A stretch of 64,000 nt of DNA from Streptomyces cellulosae (GTDB lineage: Bacteria > Actinomycetota > Actinomycetes > Streptomycetales > Streptomycetaceae), in the NCBI GenBank assembly GCA_014655195.1, contig BNBH01000020.1:62001-126000 (forward strand), in the 5' to 3' direction. Made by a program: the position numbers and the translations under genes. This document shows, in pieces, positions 1 to 7,883 of the stretch. Under the pieces are notes generated by a model. That model ran no database searches. It was not told the origin of the DNA and saw nothing but the letters and a program-made list of their open reading frames with translations. The stretch's first letter is position 1. Each line of letters begins with the position of its first letter.

Positions 1-144
1 CACACCGAGCAGGTCAAGCGGTACGAGCTGCTCGCCGAGGAATGGGGCCCGGCGACCGGTGAGCTGACGCCGTCGCTGAAGATGCGGCGCCGCGTCATCC
101 GCGACAAGTACGCCGACGCCCTGACCGCGCTCTACCACGACTGA
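1..144 (+). CDS. Long-chain acyl-CoA ligase (AMP-dependent synthetase), C-terminal end only
   Basis: Only the last 47 codons are in the window; the gene begins upstream. The tail contains TGELTPSLKMRRRV followed by a charged helix ending ALTALYHD. This is the usual C-terminus of FadD15-type long-chain fatty-acid-CoA ligases, where the Lys in the T-x-S/T-L-K motif is the adenylation-domain lysine. These enzymes activate fatty acids to acyl-CoA with ATP. The neighbouring acyl-CoA dehydrogenase is consistent with lipid metabolism, but it is convergent and not in the same operon. The call rests on a short fragment. Confidence 0.7.
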   Translation, partial: HTEQVKRYELLAEEWGPATGELTPSLKMRRRVIRDKYADALTALYHD

Positions 145-161
145 CCGCCCTCCACAGGACG

Positions 162-203
162 AAGGCCGTCCGCCCCTCTGGTCAGGGGACGGGCGGCCTT
201 CTT
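162..203. terminator. Bidirectional hairpin terminator
   Basis: Inverted repeat AAGGCCG...CGGCCTT with a GC-rich stem of about 16 bp (one or two G-T pairs) and a short loop around CTGGTC. It lies between the convergent acyl-CoA ligase and acyl-CoA dehydrogenase ends, so it can serve both strands. Confidence 0.7.
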
Positions 204-215
204 GTGCGCCCCGGC

Positions 216-1355
216 TCAGAGCCCGTACGTCTTGCCGATGACGTCCCGCTGGATCTCGCTCGTCCCTCCGTACACCGTGGAGACGACCGCGGCCCGCAGG
301 TGGCGCTCCATGTCGAACTCCGTGGTGTAGCCGTAGCCGCCCATCATCTGCATGCCCTCCAGCGTGACCCGCTTGGCGAGTTCGGTGGCCTTCAGCTTGG
401 CCATCGACGCCTCGCGCGGGAACAGCTTCTCCGGGTGCGCGTCGCAGTCCAGGGCCACCTCGCGCACCAGCAGCCGCGTGCACTCGATCTCCGTGGCGAG
501 GTCCGCGACGCGGTGCCGTATCGCCTGGAACGAGCCGACGGGCCGCCCGAACTGCTCCCGCTCACGGACGTAGGCGATCGCGTCGTCGAAGGCGCGGCGG
601 GCCAGCCCCAGCATGTTCGCCGCCAGGAACAGCCGCTCGTGGTTGAGACCGGCCATCAACTGCTTCCAGCCGCCGTTCACCTCGCCCACCACCGAGTCCG
701 CGGGCAGCCGTACGTCCGTCAGATAGACGTCGTTGACCTCCCGGCCGCGCATCGTCTCGATGCCCCGGATCTCCACGAAGGGCGTGCCGGCGGGCAGATG
801 GAACATGGTCAGCCCGCCGTGCTTGTCCTCGCCGGTGCGGGCGACCAGCAGGATGCTCTCGGCGCAGTGCGCGTTGGAGATCCATGTCTTCTGGCCGTCG
901 ATCACCCAGGTGCCGTCCCGCTGCTGCCGGGCCCGGCAGCGCAGCGCCCCCACGTCGGAACCGGCCCCCGGCTCCGACATCGCGATCGCCAGCACGTCCC
1001 CGCGGACGACACCGGACAGCACCTCCTGCCGCTGCTGCTCCGTGCCGAACCGCTCGTACGCCTTCGCCGTGATCACCGTGGTGATGAAGCCGCCGCACGG
1101 CACCATCCCGTACGACGTCTCCTCCAGGAACAGACAGGCGTCGGCCGTGCCGCCGCCCGCGCCGCCGTACTCCTCCGGCAGGCAGATGCCCAGCCAGCCC
1201 AGGTCGGCGAGCCGGCGGTACAGCTCCGGATGGTGCGCCTCGCGGCCCCCGTCCGTCAGCGCGTCACGCTGTTCTCGGGTGCCGCACTCGCGCTTGGCGA
1301 AGTCGCGTACGGCCGCCGCGAACGCGGCCTGTTCCTCGGTGAGTCGACTGCCCAT
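216..1355 (-). CDS. Acyl-CoA dehydrogenase
   Basis: This 379-residue flavoenzyme of the acyl-CoA dehydrogenase family has the usual length. Visible motifs are MSEPGAGSDVG (flavin/substrate loop, about residues 126-135), the QKTWISNA strand, the REQFGRPVGSFQAIRH helix and MQMMGGYGY near the end. The common catalytic Glu in the YEGT motif is replaced (YGGT, 362-365). A Glu is instead present at about residue 240 in NHERLFLA, the position used by isovaleryl-CoA-type dehydrogenases, which may indicate a branched or long-chain substrate. The ATG at 1355 follows a GGAGG site; the open frame extends upstream but crosses the promoter region. It is divergent from a TetR gene that probably controls it. 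Confidence 0.88.
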   Translation of the reverse strand: MGSRLTEEQAAFAAAVRDFAKRECGTREQRDALTDGGREAHHPELYRRLADLGWLGICLPEEYGGAGGGTADACLFLEETSYGMVPCGGFITTVITAKAYERFGTEQQRQEVLSGVVRGDVLAIAMSEPGAGSDVGALRCRARQQRDGTWVIDGQKTWISNAHCAESILLVARTGEDKHGGLTMFHLPAGTPFVEIRGIETMRGREVNDVYLTDVRLPADSVVGEVNGGWKQLMAGLNHERLFLAANMLGLARRAFDDAIAYVREREQFGRPVGSFQAIRHRVADLATEIECTRLLVREVALDCDAHPEKLFPREASMAKLKATELAKRVTLEGMQMMGGYGYTTEFDMERHLRAAVVSTVYGGTSEIQRDVIGKTYGL

Positions 1356-1414
1356 CAGGTCCTCCGGGGTCCGGTGCCGGTCGGCGGCTCGGTACGGGTG
1401 GGGCGCGTTCTGCA

Positions 1415-1439
1415 GATACAAAGTTATGATAGTTGTATC
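1415..1439. promoter_or_regulatory. Putative TetR operator (GATACAA-N11-TTGTATC)
   Basis: A perfect 7-bp inverted repeat with an 11-bp spacer lies midway between the divergent acyl-CoA dehydrogenase and TetR starts. A nested dyad TGATA-N4-TATCA is at 1427-1440. This AT-rich block stands out in the GC-rich sequence and probably overlaps one or both promoters. Assignment to the adjacent TetR protein is inferred from position. Confidence 0.55.
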
Positions 1440-1482
1440 AGCGTCTCTGAGGGAGTCGTTCGCCGGTATCGTGAGGAGCACC

Positions 1483-2109
1483 ATGAGAACTGACACGAAC
1501 GACTCGTGGCTCGCCCGGGCCCTCGCCCTGCCGGAGCCCGAGGACGACACGGCGCGGCGCATCCTCGACGCGGCACTGGAGCAGTTCACCCTCCTCGGCG
1601 TGCGCCGCTCCTCCGTGGACGACGTCGCCAAGCGGGCCGGTGTCTCCCGGGTGACCGTCTACCGGCGCTTCCAGACCAAGGACCGCCTGGTCGAGGAGAC
1701 CCTGCTGCGCGAGCTGAGCCGCTTCTTCGCCCGGCTGGACGCCGCGGTGGCCGGTCTGCCGACCATGAAGGAGCGCGTGATCGAGGGGTTCGCCGTCTCC
1801 CTGCGCCACACCCGTGCCCACCCCCTGTTCGGCGGCATGCTGCGGCTCGAACCCGAGGTGGTGCTGCCGTACCTGACCGTGCAGGGCGGCTCCTCGCTCA
1901 ACGCGACCGTCGAGTACCTGACGGGGCATCTGCGCCGGGCGCAGCAGGTCGAGGGGCGCCCCGACGAGGACCCGCGCCCGGTCGCCGAGCTGATGGTGCG
2001 GGTCGCCGTGTCCTTCCTGCTCAACCCGTCCAGCTGCATCGAGATGGAGGACGCGGAGCAGGCGCGGAACTTCGCCCGGCGCTATCTGGCCCCGCTGCTG
2101 GACGCCTGA
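1483..2109 (+). CDS. TetR/AcrR family transcriptional regulator
   Basis: A 208-residue protein with an N-terminal TetR helix-turn-helix: ARRILDAALEQFTLLG, then SVDDVAKRAGVSRVTVYRRF at about residues 45-64 with the recognition helix VSRVTVYRRF. The C-terminal ligand-binding domain is helical with no recognisable ligand signature. The ATG at 1483 is preceded by GAGGAG. It is divergent from the acyl-CoA dehydrogenase across a dyad at 1415-1439, so it is probably an autoregulated repressor responding to an acyl-CoA or related ligand. The ligand is not visible in the sequence. Confidence 0.88.
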   Translation: MRTDTNDSWLARALALPEPEDDTARRILDAALEQFTLLGVRRSSVDDVAKRAGVSRVTVYRRFQTKDRLVEETLLRELSRFFARLDAAVAGLPTMKERVIEGFAVSLRHTRAHPLFGGMLRLEPEVVLPYLTVQGGSSLNATVEYLTGHLRRAQQVEGRPDEDPRPVAELMVRVAVSFLLNPSSCIEMEDAEQARNFARRYLAPLLDA

Positions 2110-2146
2110 CCGCGCCGACGGCGACGGGCAGGCGTCCGCGGGGCGT

Positions 2147-3682
2147 TCAGCGTCGCCGGTGCAGGGCACGCGCCAGCCGTACCGCGCGCTCACGGGTGGC
2201 CGCCGGGACCGAGAAGGAGGTCAGCGCGATCGCCGGGGCGAATCGCTGCACCGTCACCGACTGCACGGAGGTGAACGCCCGCAGCCCCTCCTCGCCGTGG
2301 ATCCGCCCGAACCCGGAGTCCTTCGAACCGCCGAACGGCAGCGCGGGCACCGCCGCGAACCCCAGCACCGAGTTCACCGACACCGCGCCCGCGCGCAGCC
2401 GCGCCGCGATCGCCGCACCGGTGCGCCCGCTGCCGCTGAACACCGCCGCGCCGAGGGCGTAGCGGGAGGCGTTGGCCCGCTCCACGGCCTCGTCCACGCT
2501 CCCCACCGCGTTGACGGTCACCACCGGCCCGAACGTCTCCTCCGTCATCGCCGGCGCGTCCTCCGGCACGTCGGTCAGCACCACGGGCGCCACGTACGGC
2601 GCGCGCACGGAGTCCGGCCCGCCCAGCAGCGCCCGGCCGCCCGCCGCCACGGCTCCGCTCACATGCCGTTCGACGACGGCGACCTGTCCTGGCAGCGTCA
2701 TCGGCCCGTACGCGGCGTCCGCGTCGGCGCCCGTGCGCAGCGCCCTGGCCTTCTCCACCACCTTCTCGCACAGCTCCTCGTGCACCTCGCGCACCGCGTA
2801 GACGCGCTCCACGCCCGCGCAGGTCTGCCCCGCGTTGCTCAGCGCCCCCCACACGATCGCGTCGGCGGCCGCCTCCAGGTCGGCGTCGGCGGTGACGATC
2901 ACCGCGTCCTTGCCGCCGCACTCGGCGAGGAACGGGGTCAGCGTCTCCGCGCACACCGCCATGACCTTCCGCGCGGTGCCGGGCGACCCCGTGAACGCCA
3001 CCTTGTCCACCCCGGACCGGGCCAGCGCGTCCCCGGTCGCCGCCGCCCCCGTGACCGTGGTGAGCAGCCCCGCGTGCTCGGGCGCGGCGGCGTCGAACAG
3101 CTCCGCCAGCAGCACACCCGTGCCGGGAGTCAGCTCCGAGGGCTTGAACACGACCGCGTTGCCCGCGGCGAGGGCGTACCCGATGGAGCCCATCGGCGTG
3201 TAGAGCGGGTAGTTCCAGGGGCCGATCACGCCGATCACACCCAGCGGGCGGTGCACCAGCGAGGCCCGCTGGTGCACCGTGAACAGCCCCGTCCGCACGC
3301 CTCTGCGGCCCAGCACACGGCGGGCGTTGCGGGCCGCCCACGCCAGGTGCTCCAGCGTCAGCACGACCTCCAGCTCGGCGTCGCCGACCGGCTTCCCGGT
3401 CTCCCGCGCGACGGTCCGCGCCACCGTGTCCAGGTTCTCGGCGATCGCCTTCTTCCACCGCAGCAGCAGCTCCCGGCGCCGGGACGCGGGCAGCTCGGCC
3501 CACCCCGTCTGCGTGGTCCGGGCCCGCGCCACGACCCGGGCGACGTCCTCGGGCCCGTGCACGGGGTACTCGGCGAGGCGCTCGCCGTTGGCGGGGGAGT
3601 GGGTGGTGAAAGTCGCGGCGGACGCCGGCGCGGGGGAAGCGGCGGCGGCGCGCGGCGCGGCGTCCGGGGCGGTCTCGGTCAT
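2147..3682 (-). CDS. Aldehyde dehydrogenase (succinate-semialdehyde dehydrogenase-like)
   Basis: A 511-residue NAD(P)-dependent aldehyde dehydrogenase. The N-terminus is rich in Ala and Pro (about residues 1-30). The oxyanion/NAD motif GPWNYP, the cofactor motif FTGSPGTA, the general-base Glu in ECGGKDAV and the catalytic Cys in NAGQTCAG are all present. The C-terminus has EETFGPVV and PFGGSKDSGFGR. Proteins of this type are usually annotated as succinic-semialdehyde or broad-range aldehyde dehydrogenases; the true substrate cannot be read here. Its ATG at 3682 overlaps the TGA of the upstream MpaB-like gene (ATGA), so the two are translationally coupled. Confidence 0.85.
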   Translation of the reverse strand: MTETAPDAAPRAAAASPAPASAATFTTHSPANGERLAEYPVHGPEDVARVVARARTTQTGWAELPASRRRELLLRWKKAIAENLDTVARTVARETGKPVGDAELEVVLTLEHLAWAARNARRVLGRRGVRTGLFTVHQRASLVHRPLGVIGVIGPWNYPLYTPMGSIGYALAAGNAVVFKPSELTPGTGVLLAELFDAAAPEHAGLLTTVTGAAATGDALARSGVDKVAFTGSPGTARKVMAVCAETLTPFLAECGGKDAVIVTADADLEAAADAIVWGALSNAGQTCAGVERVYAVREVHEELCEKVVEKARALRTGADADAAYGPMTLPGQVAVVERHVSGAVAAGGRALLGGPDSVRAPYVAPVVLTDVPEDAPAMTEETFGPVVTVNAVGSVDEAVERANASRYALGAAVFSGSGRTGAAIAARLRAGAVSVNSVLGFAAVPALPFGGSKDSGFGRIHGEEGLRAFTSVQSVTVQRFAPAIALTSFSVPAATRERAVRLARALHRRR

Positions 3683-4686
3683 GGGGTCTCCTTGCGGGGT
3701 GCTCGGACGGGGGAGGGTCGCGGGGGCGCGGTATCGGGTGGCTTCTCGTCCGGTGGCTCCTGCTCCCGCGGCTCGTCCGAGCGCCCCGCCTCCGCAGGCC
3801 CGGCGCCGGTCGCCTTCTCGTCCCCCAGCGGCTCCAGCGGCCGCGACTGCGCCCAGTGCGGACCCAGATCGTCCAACGTCCAACCGAACGGATACGTGCG
3901 GGGCTCAGGCCCGCGGGGGAACCGTTCCGGGCGGGCCGGCAGCAGCCGGATGTACGCCGCCCGCAGCCGCAGCGCCCGGTGCACCACACCCCGTACCCAC
4001 GCCGGCTGCGGCCGGAACCCCAGTGCCGTCAGCAGCGGTTCGTCCAGCACCGCCAGTGACGCCCTTACCGCGATCCGGCGCAGCGGCGCCGGATACCACG
4101 CGGCCATGATGCGTAACGTGGCCGCGGCGACCCGGCGGTTGGCGGGGTCGTAGGCGAACGTCTCCCGCTCGTAGTCGTCGTGCAGCCGCTCGAACCCGGC
4201 GTACGTGGACGGTACTTGGGCGATGCCCATCATCTCGCCCATCCGCCGCCCCACGAGGGCCAGACTCTCGGTCTCCTGTGCGCACAGCGGACGCCACCCG
4301 AACCGGTCGATCCACCGCTTCGGGCCGACCACCGTGGTGGCCAGCACGTACAGGAAGTCCTCGTTGGCGATCCGGTACCGGCCGTGGATGCGGTTGAGGT
4401 GGCGGGCAGCGGCACGGCCGTGCTCCGAGTCCGTCCCGTGGCGCACCATCTCGTACGCGATCAGCACCGTGTCGTCGTACCGCTTCTGCCCCGCGCGCTC
4501 GAACTCCTGCGTACGGTCGAGCAGTCGGGAGATGCGCGGGACGCCGTAGTCGCGCAGGAAGGCGACCGACGTGCCGTGCAGGTAGTCGCGAGGGAACTCG
4601 TACTGGGTGATCCACCGGTAGATCTGCTCGAAGTCCCGCTGCGGATCCATCTGCCGCATCCGGGCGAGCCGGCCGTAACGGCCCAT
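3679..4686 (-). CDS. Oxygenase MpaB / DUF2236 family protein
   Basis: A 335-residue protein of the DUF2236 (MpaB, latex-clearing-protein-like) family. Family features visible are the RDYLHGTSVAFLRDYGVPRI segment near the start, a His-containing HLNRIHGRY segment around residue 110 (a candidate haem ligand region), and Arg/Glu-rich helices such as FERLHDDYERETF. Members bind haem b and some cleave polymers or modify aromatic acids; the substrate is unknown here. The ATG at 4686 follows AGGAGG at a good distance and is preferred over an upstream ATG at 4755. It is coupled to the downstream aldehyde dehydrogenase, which could oxidise an aldehyde product; that link is inference. Confidence 0.8.
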   Translation of the reverse strand: MGRYGRLARMRQMDPQRDFEQIYRWITQYEFPRDYLHGTSVAFLRDYGVPRISRLLDRTQEFERAGQKRYDDTVLIAYEMVRHGTDSEHGRAAARHLNRIHGRYRIANEDFLYVLATTVVGPKRWIDRFGWRPLCAQETESLALVGRRMGEMMGIAQVPSTYAGFERLHDDYERETFAYDPANRRVAAATLRIMAAWYPAPLRRIAVRASLAVLDEPLLTALGFRPQPAWVRGVVHRALRLRAAYIRLLPARPERFPRGPEPRTYPFGWTLDDLGPHWAQSRPLEPLGDEKATGAGPAEAGRSDEPREQEPPDEKPPDTAPPRPSPVRAPRKETP

Positions 4687-4735
4687 GCTGATGCCTCCTG
4701 TCGGCGACGCGGCCCCTGGTGCAACGGTGATACTG

Positions 4736-4765
4736 AAGCTATTGACTTGTAACATCGACCGTCAA
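4736..4765 (-). promoter_or_regulatory. Putative promoter of the MpaB-aldehyde dehydrogenase operon
   Basis: Read on the minus strand: TTGACG (4765-4760), an 18-bp spacer, TAGCTT (4741-4736). This resembles a housekeeping-sigma promoter and is placed about 50 bases before the ATG at 4686, in a locally AT-rich patch. Confidence 0.5.
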
Positions 4766-4892
4766 GAGGCCGGGCGGCCCGAGCTGACCCGGTGCACGGA
4801 CCACCGCCGCCGGTCGGGTCGCGTCCGGTGGGTGATAAGGTGACCCTTTTGCCGGGCCTTCCTCGGCACGTCCCCTGCGGAAGGCTCCCCCC

Positions 4893-6287
4893 GTGACCCA
4901 GCTCCACCCCGAAGCCGCCACGCCCGCCCGAACGCCGGACGGCTCCTCCTTCGCCGCCCTCGGGCTGCCGGAGACCGTGCTGCGCACCCTGGACCGGCTC
5001 GGCGTACGGGAACCCTTCCCCATCCAGGCCGCCACGCTCCCCGACGCCCTTCGCGGACGTCACGTCCTGGGACGCGGACGTACCGGCTCCGGCAAGACCC
5101 TCGCCTACGGCCTCCCGCTGCTGACCCGCACCGCGGGCCGCCGGGCCGAACCCAAGCAGCCCCTCGCCCTGGTCCTGGTGCCCACCCGCGAGCTGGCCCA
5201 GCAGGTCACGCAGGCCCTGGAGCCGTACGCGCAGGCGCTGCGGCTGCGGATGGCGACCGTCGTCGGCGGGCTGTCGATCAGCCGCCAGATCGCCGAGCTG
5301 CGCCAGGGCGCCGAGGTGGTCGTCGCCACCCCCGGCCGGCTGCACGACCTCGTCGAGCGCAACGCCTGCCGCCTGGGCCGGGTACGGATCACCGTCCTGG
5401 ACGAGGCCGACCAGATGTGCGACCTCGGCTTCCTCCCGCAGGTGTCCGGGCTGCTCGCCCAGGTGCGTCCCGACGGGCAGCGCATGCTGTTCTCGGCCAC
5501 CCTGGACGGCGACGTCGGGCAGCTGGTCCGCGACCACCTCGACGACCCCGTCGTCCACTCCGTCGACCCGGCCGGCGCCGCGGTGGCCGGCATGGAGCAC
5601 CACCTCCTCGTCGTCCACGGCCCCGACCGCTACGCCGTCACCACGGAGATCGCCGCCCGCGACGGCCGCGTCCTGCTGTTCCTCGAGACGAAGCACGCCG
5701 TCGACCGGCTCACCCGCCATCTGCGGGCGAGCGGGGTGCGCGCCGGGGCCCTGCACAGCGGCAAGTCCCAGCCGCAGCGCACCAAGACGCTCGCCCAGTT
5801 CAAGGAGGGCGGCCTCACCGTCCTCGTCGCGACCGACGTCGCCGCCCGCGGCCTCCACGTCGACGACCTCGACCTCGTCGTCAACGTCGATCCGCCCGCC
5901 GACGCCAAGGACTACGTGCACCGCGCGGGCCGCACCGCCCGCGCCGGCGCGTCCGGCCGCGTGGTCACGCTGGTGGCGTCCGGCGGGCGCCGCGAGACGC
6001 TCCGCATGCTGGCCGAGGCCGGCATCAAGGCCACCGTCACCCCGGTCCGCTCCGGCGAGGCGGTACTGACCCGCATCACAGGAGCCAAGGCCCCCTCCGG
6101 CGTCCCCCTCGACGGCGGGCCCGCCGCGCCCCGCCCCAAGAACGTCAACGCCCCCTTCCGCGGCCTCGGCACCAGCAAGGGCGCCCCGCGCGGCACCGGC
6201 TCCGGCGGCGGAAAGTCGCGCAAGGCCGGCGAGGCACGCAGGCTCGCCGAGGCCCGCCGGGCCGCGCAGGTCCGCCGAGGCGGCTGA
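4893..6287 (+). CDS. DEAD/DEAH-box RNA helicase
   Basis: A 464-residue superfamily 2 helicase of the DEAD-box class. In order: a Q-motif region (FAALGLPETVLRTLDRLGV...PIQ), Walker A GRTGSGKT (about residues 52-59), the PTRELAQQV motif, TPGRL, motif II LDEADQM, motif III FSATLD, then the second RecA domain with ATDVAARGLHVDDLDLVVN and motif VI HRAGRTARAG. A basic, Gly/Lys/Arg-rich tail of about 80 residues follows, typical of RNA-binding extensions. The start is GTG. It probably acts in RNA remodelling or ribosome assembly, especially in the cold. It is followed by a small DUF5302 gene on the same strand. Confidence 0.93.
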   Translation: MTQLHPEAATPARTPDGSSFAALGLPETVLRTLDRLGVREPFPIQAATLPDALRGRHVLGRGRTGSGKTLAYGLPLLTRTAGRRAEPKQPLALVLVPTRELAQQVTQALEPYAQALRLRMATVVGGLSISRQIAELRQGAEVVVATPGRLHDLVERNACRLGRVRITVLDEADQMCDLGFLPQVSGLLAQVRPDGQRMLFSATLDGDVGQLVRDHLDDPVVHSVDPAGAAVAGMEHHLLVVHGPDRYAVTTEIAARDGRVLLFLETKHAVDRLTRHLRASGVRAGALHSGKSQPQRTKTLAQFKEGGLTVLVATDVAARGLHVDDLDLVVNVDPPADAKDYVHRAGRTARAGASGRVVTLVASGGRRETLRMLAEAGIKATVTPVRSGEAVLTRITGAKAPSGVPLDGGPAAPRPKNVNAPFRGLGTSKGAPRGTGSGGGKSRKAGEARRLAEARRAAQVRRGG

Positions 6288-6377
6288 GCGGCACCGCGCC
6301 GCGATATTCGCTGCCCGCATGGCGCCGGGCGTGACAAGCTGTGCTCGCCCGTCCGTCCCCGAACCCAGGAGGTCACC

Positions 6378-6617
6378 ATGACCGCAGAACCCCCCGCCAC
6401 GGAAGGTTCGGAGCCGGCCGACGCCGCGACGTCCCCGGTCACACCGGAGGCCGACGGCACCTACGACCTCAAGCGCAAGTTCCGCGAGGCGCTGGCGCGC
6501 AAGCGCGGCGCGCAGGCGGAGGCGTCCGAGGCCGCCGGCAACCCGAACGCGTCCAAGGTGCGTGCCACGCACGGACCGGCGACCAGCCAGCGGTCGTTCC
6601 GCCGCAAGAGCGGCTGA
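6378..6617 (+). CDS. DUF5302 domain-containing small protein
   Basis: A 79-residue, highly charged protein. After an acidic Pro/Ala-rich N-terminus, the core YDLKRKFREALARKRG and the tail GPATSQRSFRRKSG match DUF5302, a small actinobacterial family of unknown function. AGGAGG precedes the ATG by a good distance. It probably forms one transcription unit with the helicase or has its own promoter in the 90-base gap; a strong hairpin follows. Confidence 0.8.
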   Translation: MTAEPPATEGSEPADAATSPVTPEADGTYDLKRKFREALARKRGAQAEASEAAGNPNASKVRATHGPATSQRSFRRKSG

Positions 6618-6631
6618 CCCGAGCCGTCCCG

Positions 6632-6663
6632 CCCTGCCCGTGACGCACGCGCGTCACGGGCAG
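6632..6663. terminator. Perfect 14-bp bidirectional hairpin terminator
   Basis: CCTGCCCGTGACGC pairs perfectly with the arm at 6650-6663 across a 4-base loop (ACGC). It sits between the convergent DUF5302 gene and the DUF2804 gene. Confidence 0.85.
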
Positions 6664-6670
6664 GACGCGT

Positions 6671-7651
6671 TCACCACCGGTTACGGGCCTCCTCGGCCCA
6701 GCCGGTGAGCCCGTCGAGATCCACCCAGGAGCCGTCGTCGGCGCGGGCGCGCCCCGTGAAGCTCCCGAAACACTGATGGGTGTCGTTGGACACCACCAAC
6801 AGGCTTGTCCTGGCCGCCCGTACGTGGAAGGGGCGGAACTCCGCCTCCACCCGGGGCCCGGTGATCCGCCACGGCCGCAGCCAGTCCGCACGGTCGTACT
6901 CCCAGACGAGGTCGTCACCGATCTTGTGCAGCCGGCCGTCCACGAACAGGGCGTTCTCCGTGGAGCCCGTGCCGTCGGTCCACCGCCCGCCGAACTGGAC
7001 CGCCCGCCCCGGCGCGCAGCCCGCCGCCCAGTTCCAGGACACGGAGTACGGCCACTCGCCGCGCCCGTGGTCCAGGACGGCGAACGAGTCGGACGCGCCG
7101 AACGTGACCTCCCGAGAACCGAGTTGAAGACGGCCGCGCACCGGGCGGCCGAGGTCCTTGAGCGTGTACTGGAACCGGCGCTCGCTCCACGGCACGACCA
7201 CGCCCAGCGACTCGTGCCCCGGCACCAGGGGCGCCTCGGCCTCCAGCCGGACACCGGGAGCGGCGGCCGTGAGGGTGGTGCCCTCCGCGTGCTGGACGAA
7301 CGCCACCGTCACCCCGCCGCCCCGCGCGGACGCAGTCCCCTCCCCGCTGCGGTCCGGCATGCGCACGCCCCGCGCCAGCGGCGTCACCGCGTCCTTCGCC
7401 AGTTCGCGGCCGGTGGCCCGCTCCAGCACGTACACGCCGTGCGTGCCCGCGTAGTCGAGGGAGGACGCGACCAGGCCGACGATGTGGGTCGGGGTGACGA
7501 TGCCCCAGTACTCCCAGCGCTTGGCGCGACCCCAGCCGCGCAGATTCGCCCGGTGCAGCGGCCGCCGCGTCCAGCCGACCGCCGCCGGGTTCAGCCGCCC
7601 GTCGGGGAGGCACAGGTCGACGGGCGAGGTGATCTCACGTTCGGCGGTCAT
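6671..7651 (-). CDS. DUF2804 domain-containing protein
   Basis: A 326-residue protein. It contains the DUF2804 pattern: an early LCLPDGRLNPAAVGWTRRPL segment, GWGRAKRWEYWGI, and a C-terminal half rich in Trp and beta strands (SWNWAAGC, GGRWTDGTGSTENAL, WEYDRADWLRPWRI). No signal peptide is seen. The biochemical role of DUF2804 is not established; its beta-rich, Trp-rich makeup recalls lipocalin-like or carotenoid hydratase-like folds, which is only a suggestion. The ATG at 7651 is preferred to an in-frame TTG 21 bases upstream. It stands alone, convergent with DUF5302. Confidence 0.75.
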   Translation of the reverse strand: MTAEREITSPVDLCLPDGRLNPAAVGWTRRPLHRANLRGWGRAKRWEYWGIVTPTHIVGLVASSLDYAGTHGVYVLERATGRELAKDAVTPLARGVRMPDRSGEGTASARGGGVTVAFVQHAEGTTLTAAAPGVRLEAEAPLVPGHESLGVVVPWSERRFQYTLKDLGRPVRGRLQLGSREVTFGASDSFAVLDHGRGEWPYSVSWNWAAGCAPGRAVQFGGRWTDGTGSTENALFVDGRLHKIGDDLVWEYDRADWLRPWRITGPRVEAEFRPFHVRAARTSLLVVSNDTHQCFGSFTGRARADDGSWVDLDGLTGWAEEARNRW

Positions 7652-7744
7652 CGCGGGCGGCCCCTTCACCAAGGCGGATGCCTGTCGGCTCTCGGGCCCG
7701 AACGGTACCGGTACCGGTCAGGAACGGGCGGACTCAGGTGTGGT

Positions 7745-7793
7745 TGTCGTCCACGTCGTCGTCCCCGTCGTCATCGTCCTCGTCGTCGTCCTC
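7745..7793. repeat. GTC-trinucleotide low-complexity tract
   Basis: A degenerate run of GTC triplets (GTC-GTC-CAC-GTC-GTC-GTC and so on) within the roughly 210-base gap between DUF2804 and the AhpD-like gene. On the minus strand it reads as an Asp/Glu-rich peptide (SEDDDEDDDD...). No convincing gene was found here; the rest of the gap holds a terminator. Confidence 0.6.
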
Positions 7794-7835
7794 GGAGGTG
7801 CTCGCCCCCGGCCGTGCGCCGGTCGGGAGAGCGGA

Positions 7836-7863
7836 CGGGGGCGGGCCGATGAGCCCGCCCCCG
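7836..7863 (-). terminator. Terminator of the AhpD-like gene
   Basis: CGGGGGCGGGC pairs perfectly with the arm at 7853-7863 (11 bp) over a 6-base loop, 21 bases after the minus-strand stop codon at 7884. Confidence 0.7.
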
Positions 7864-7883
7864 CACGTCACGCCCCCGACACC

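Noticed and set aside
2159..4153. A 664-codon plus-strand open frame opposite the aldehyde dehydrogenase.
   Set aside because: It is antisense to two well-supported genes and has the Arg/Gly/Ala composition typical of shadow frames in high-GC DNA.
7736..7873. A 46-codon acidic minus-strand frame (SEDDDEDDDD...) as a gene.
   Set aside because: It runs through a strong terminator hairpin (7836-7863) and has no ribosome-binding site or recognisable family.
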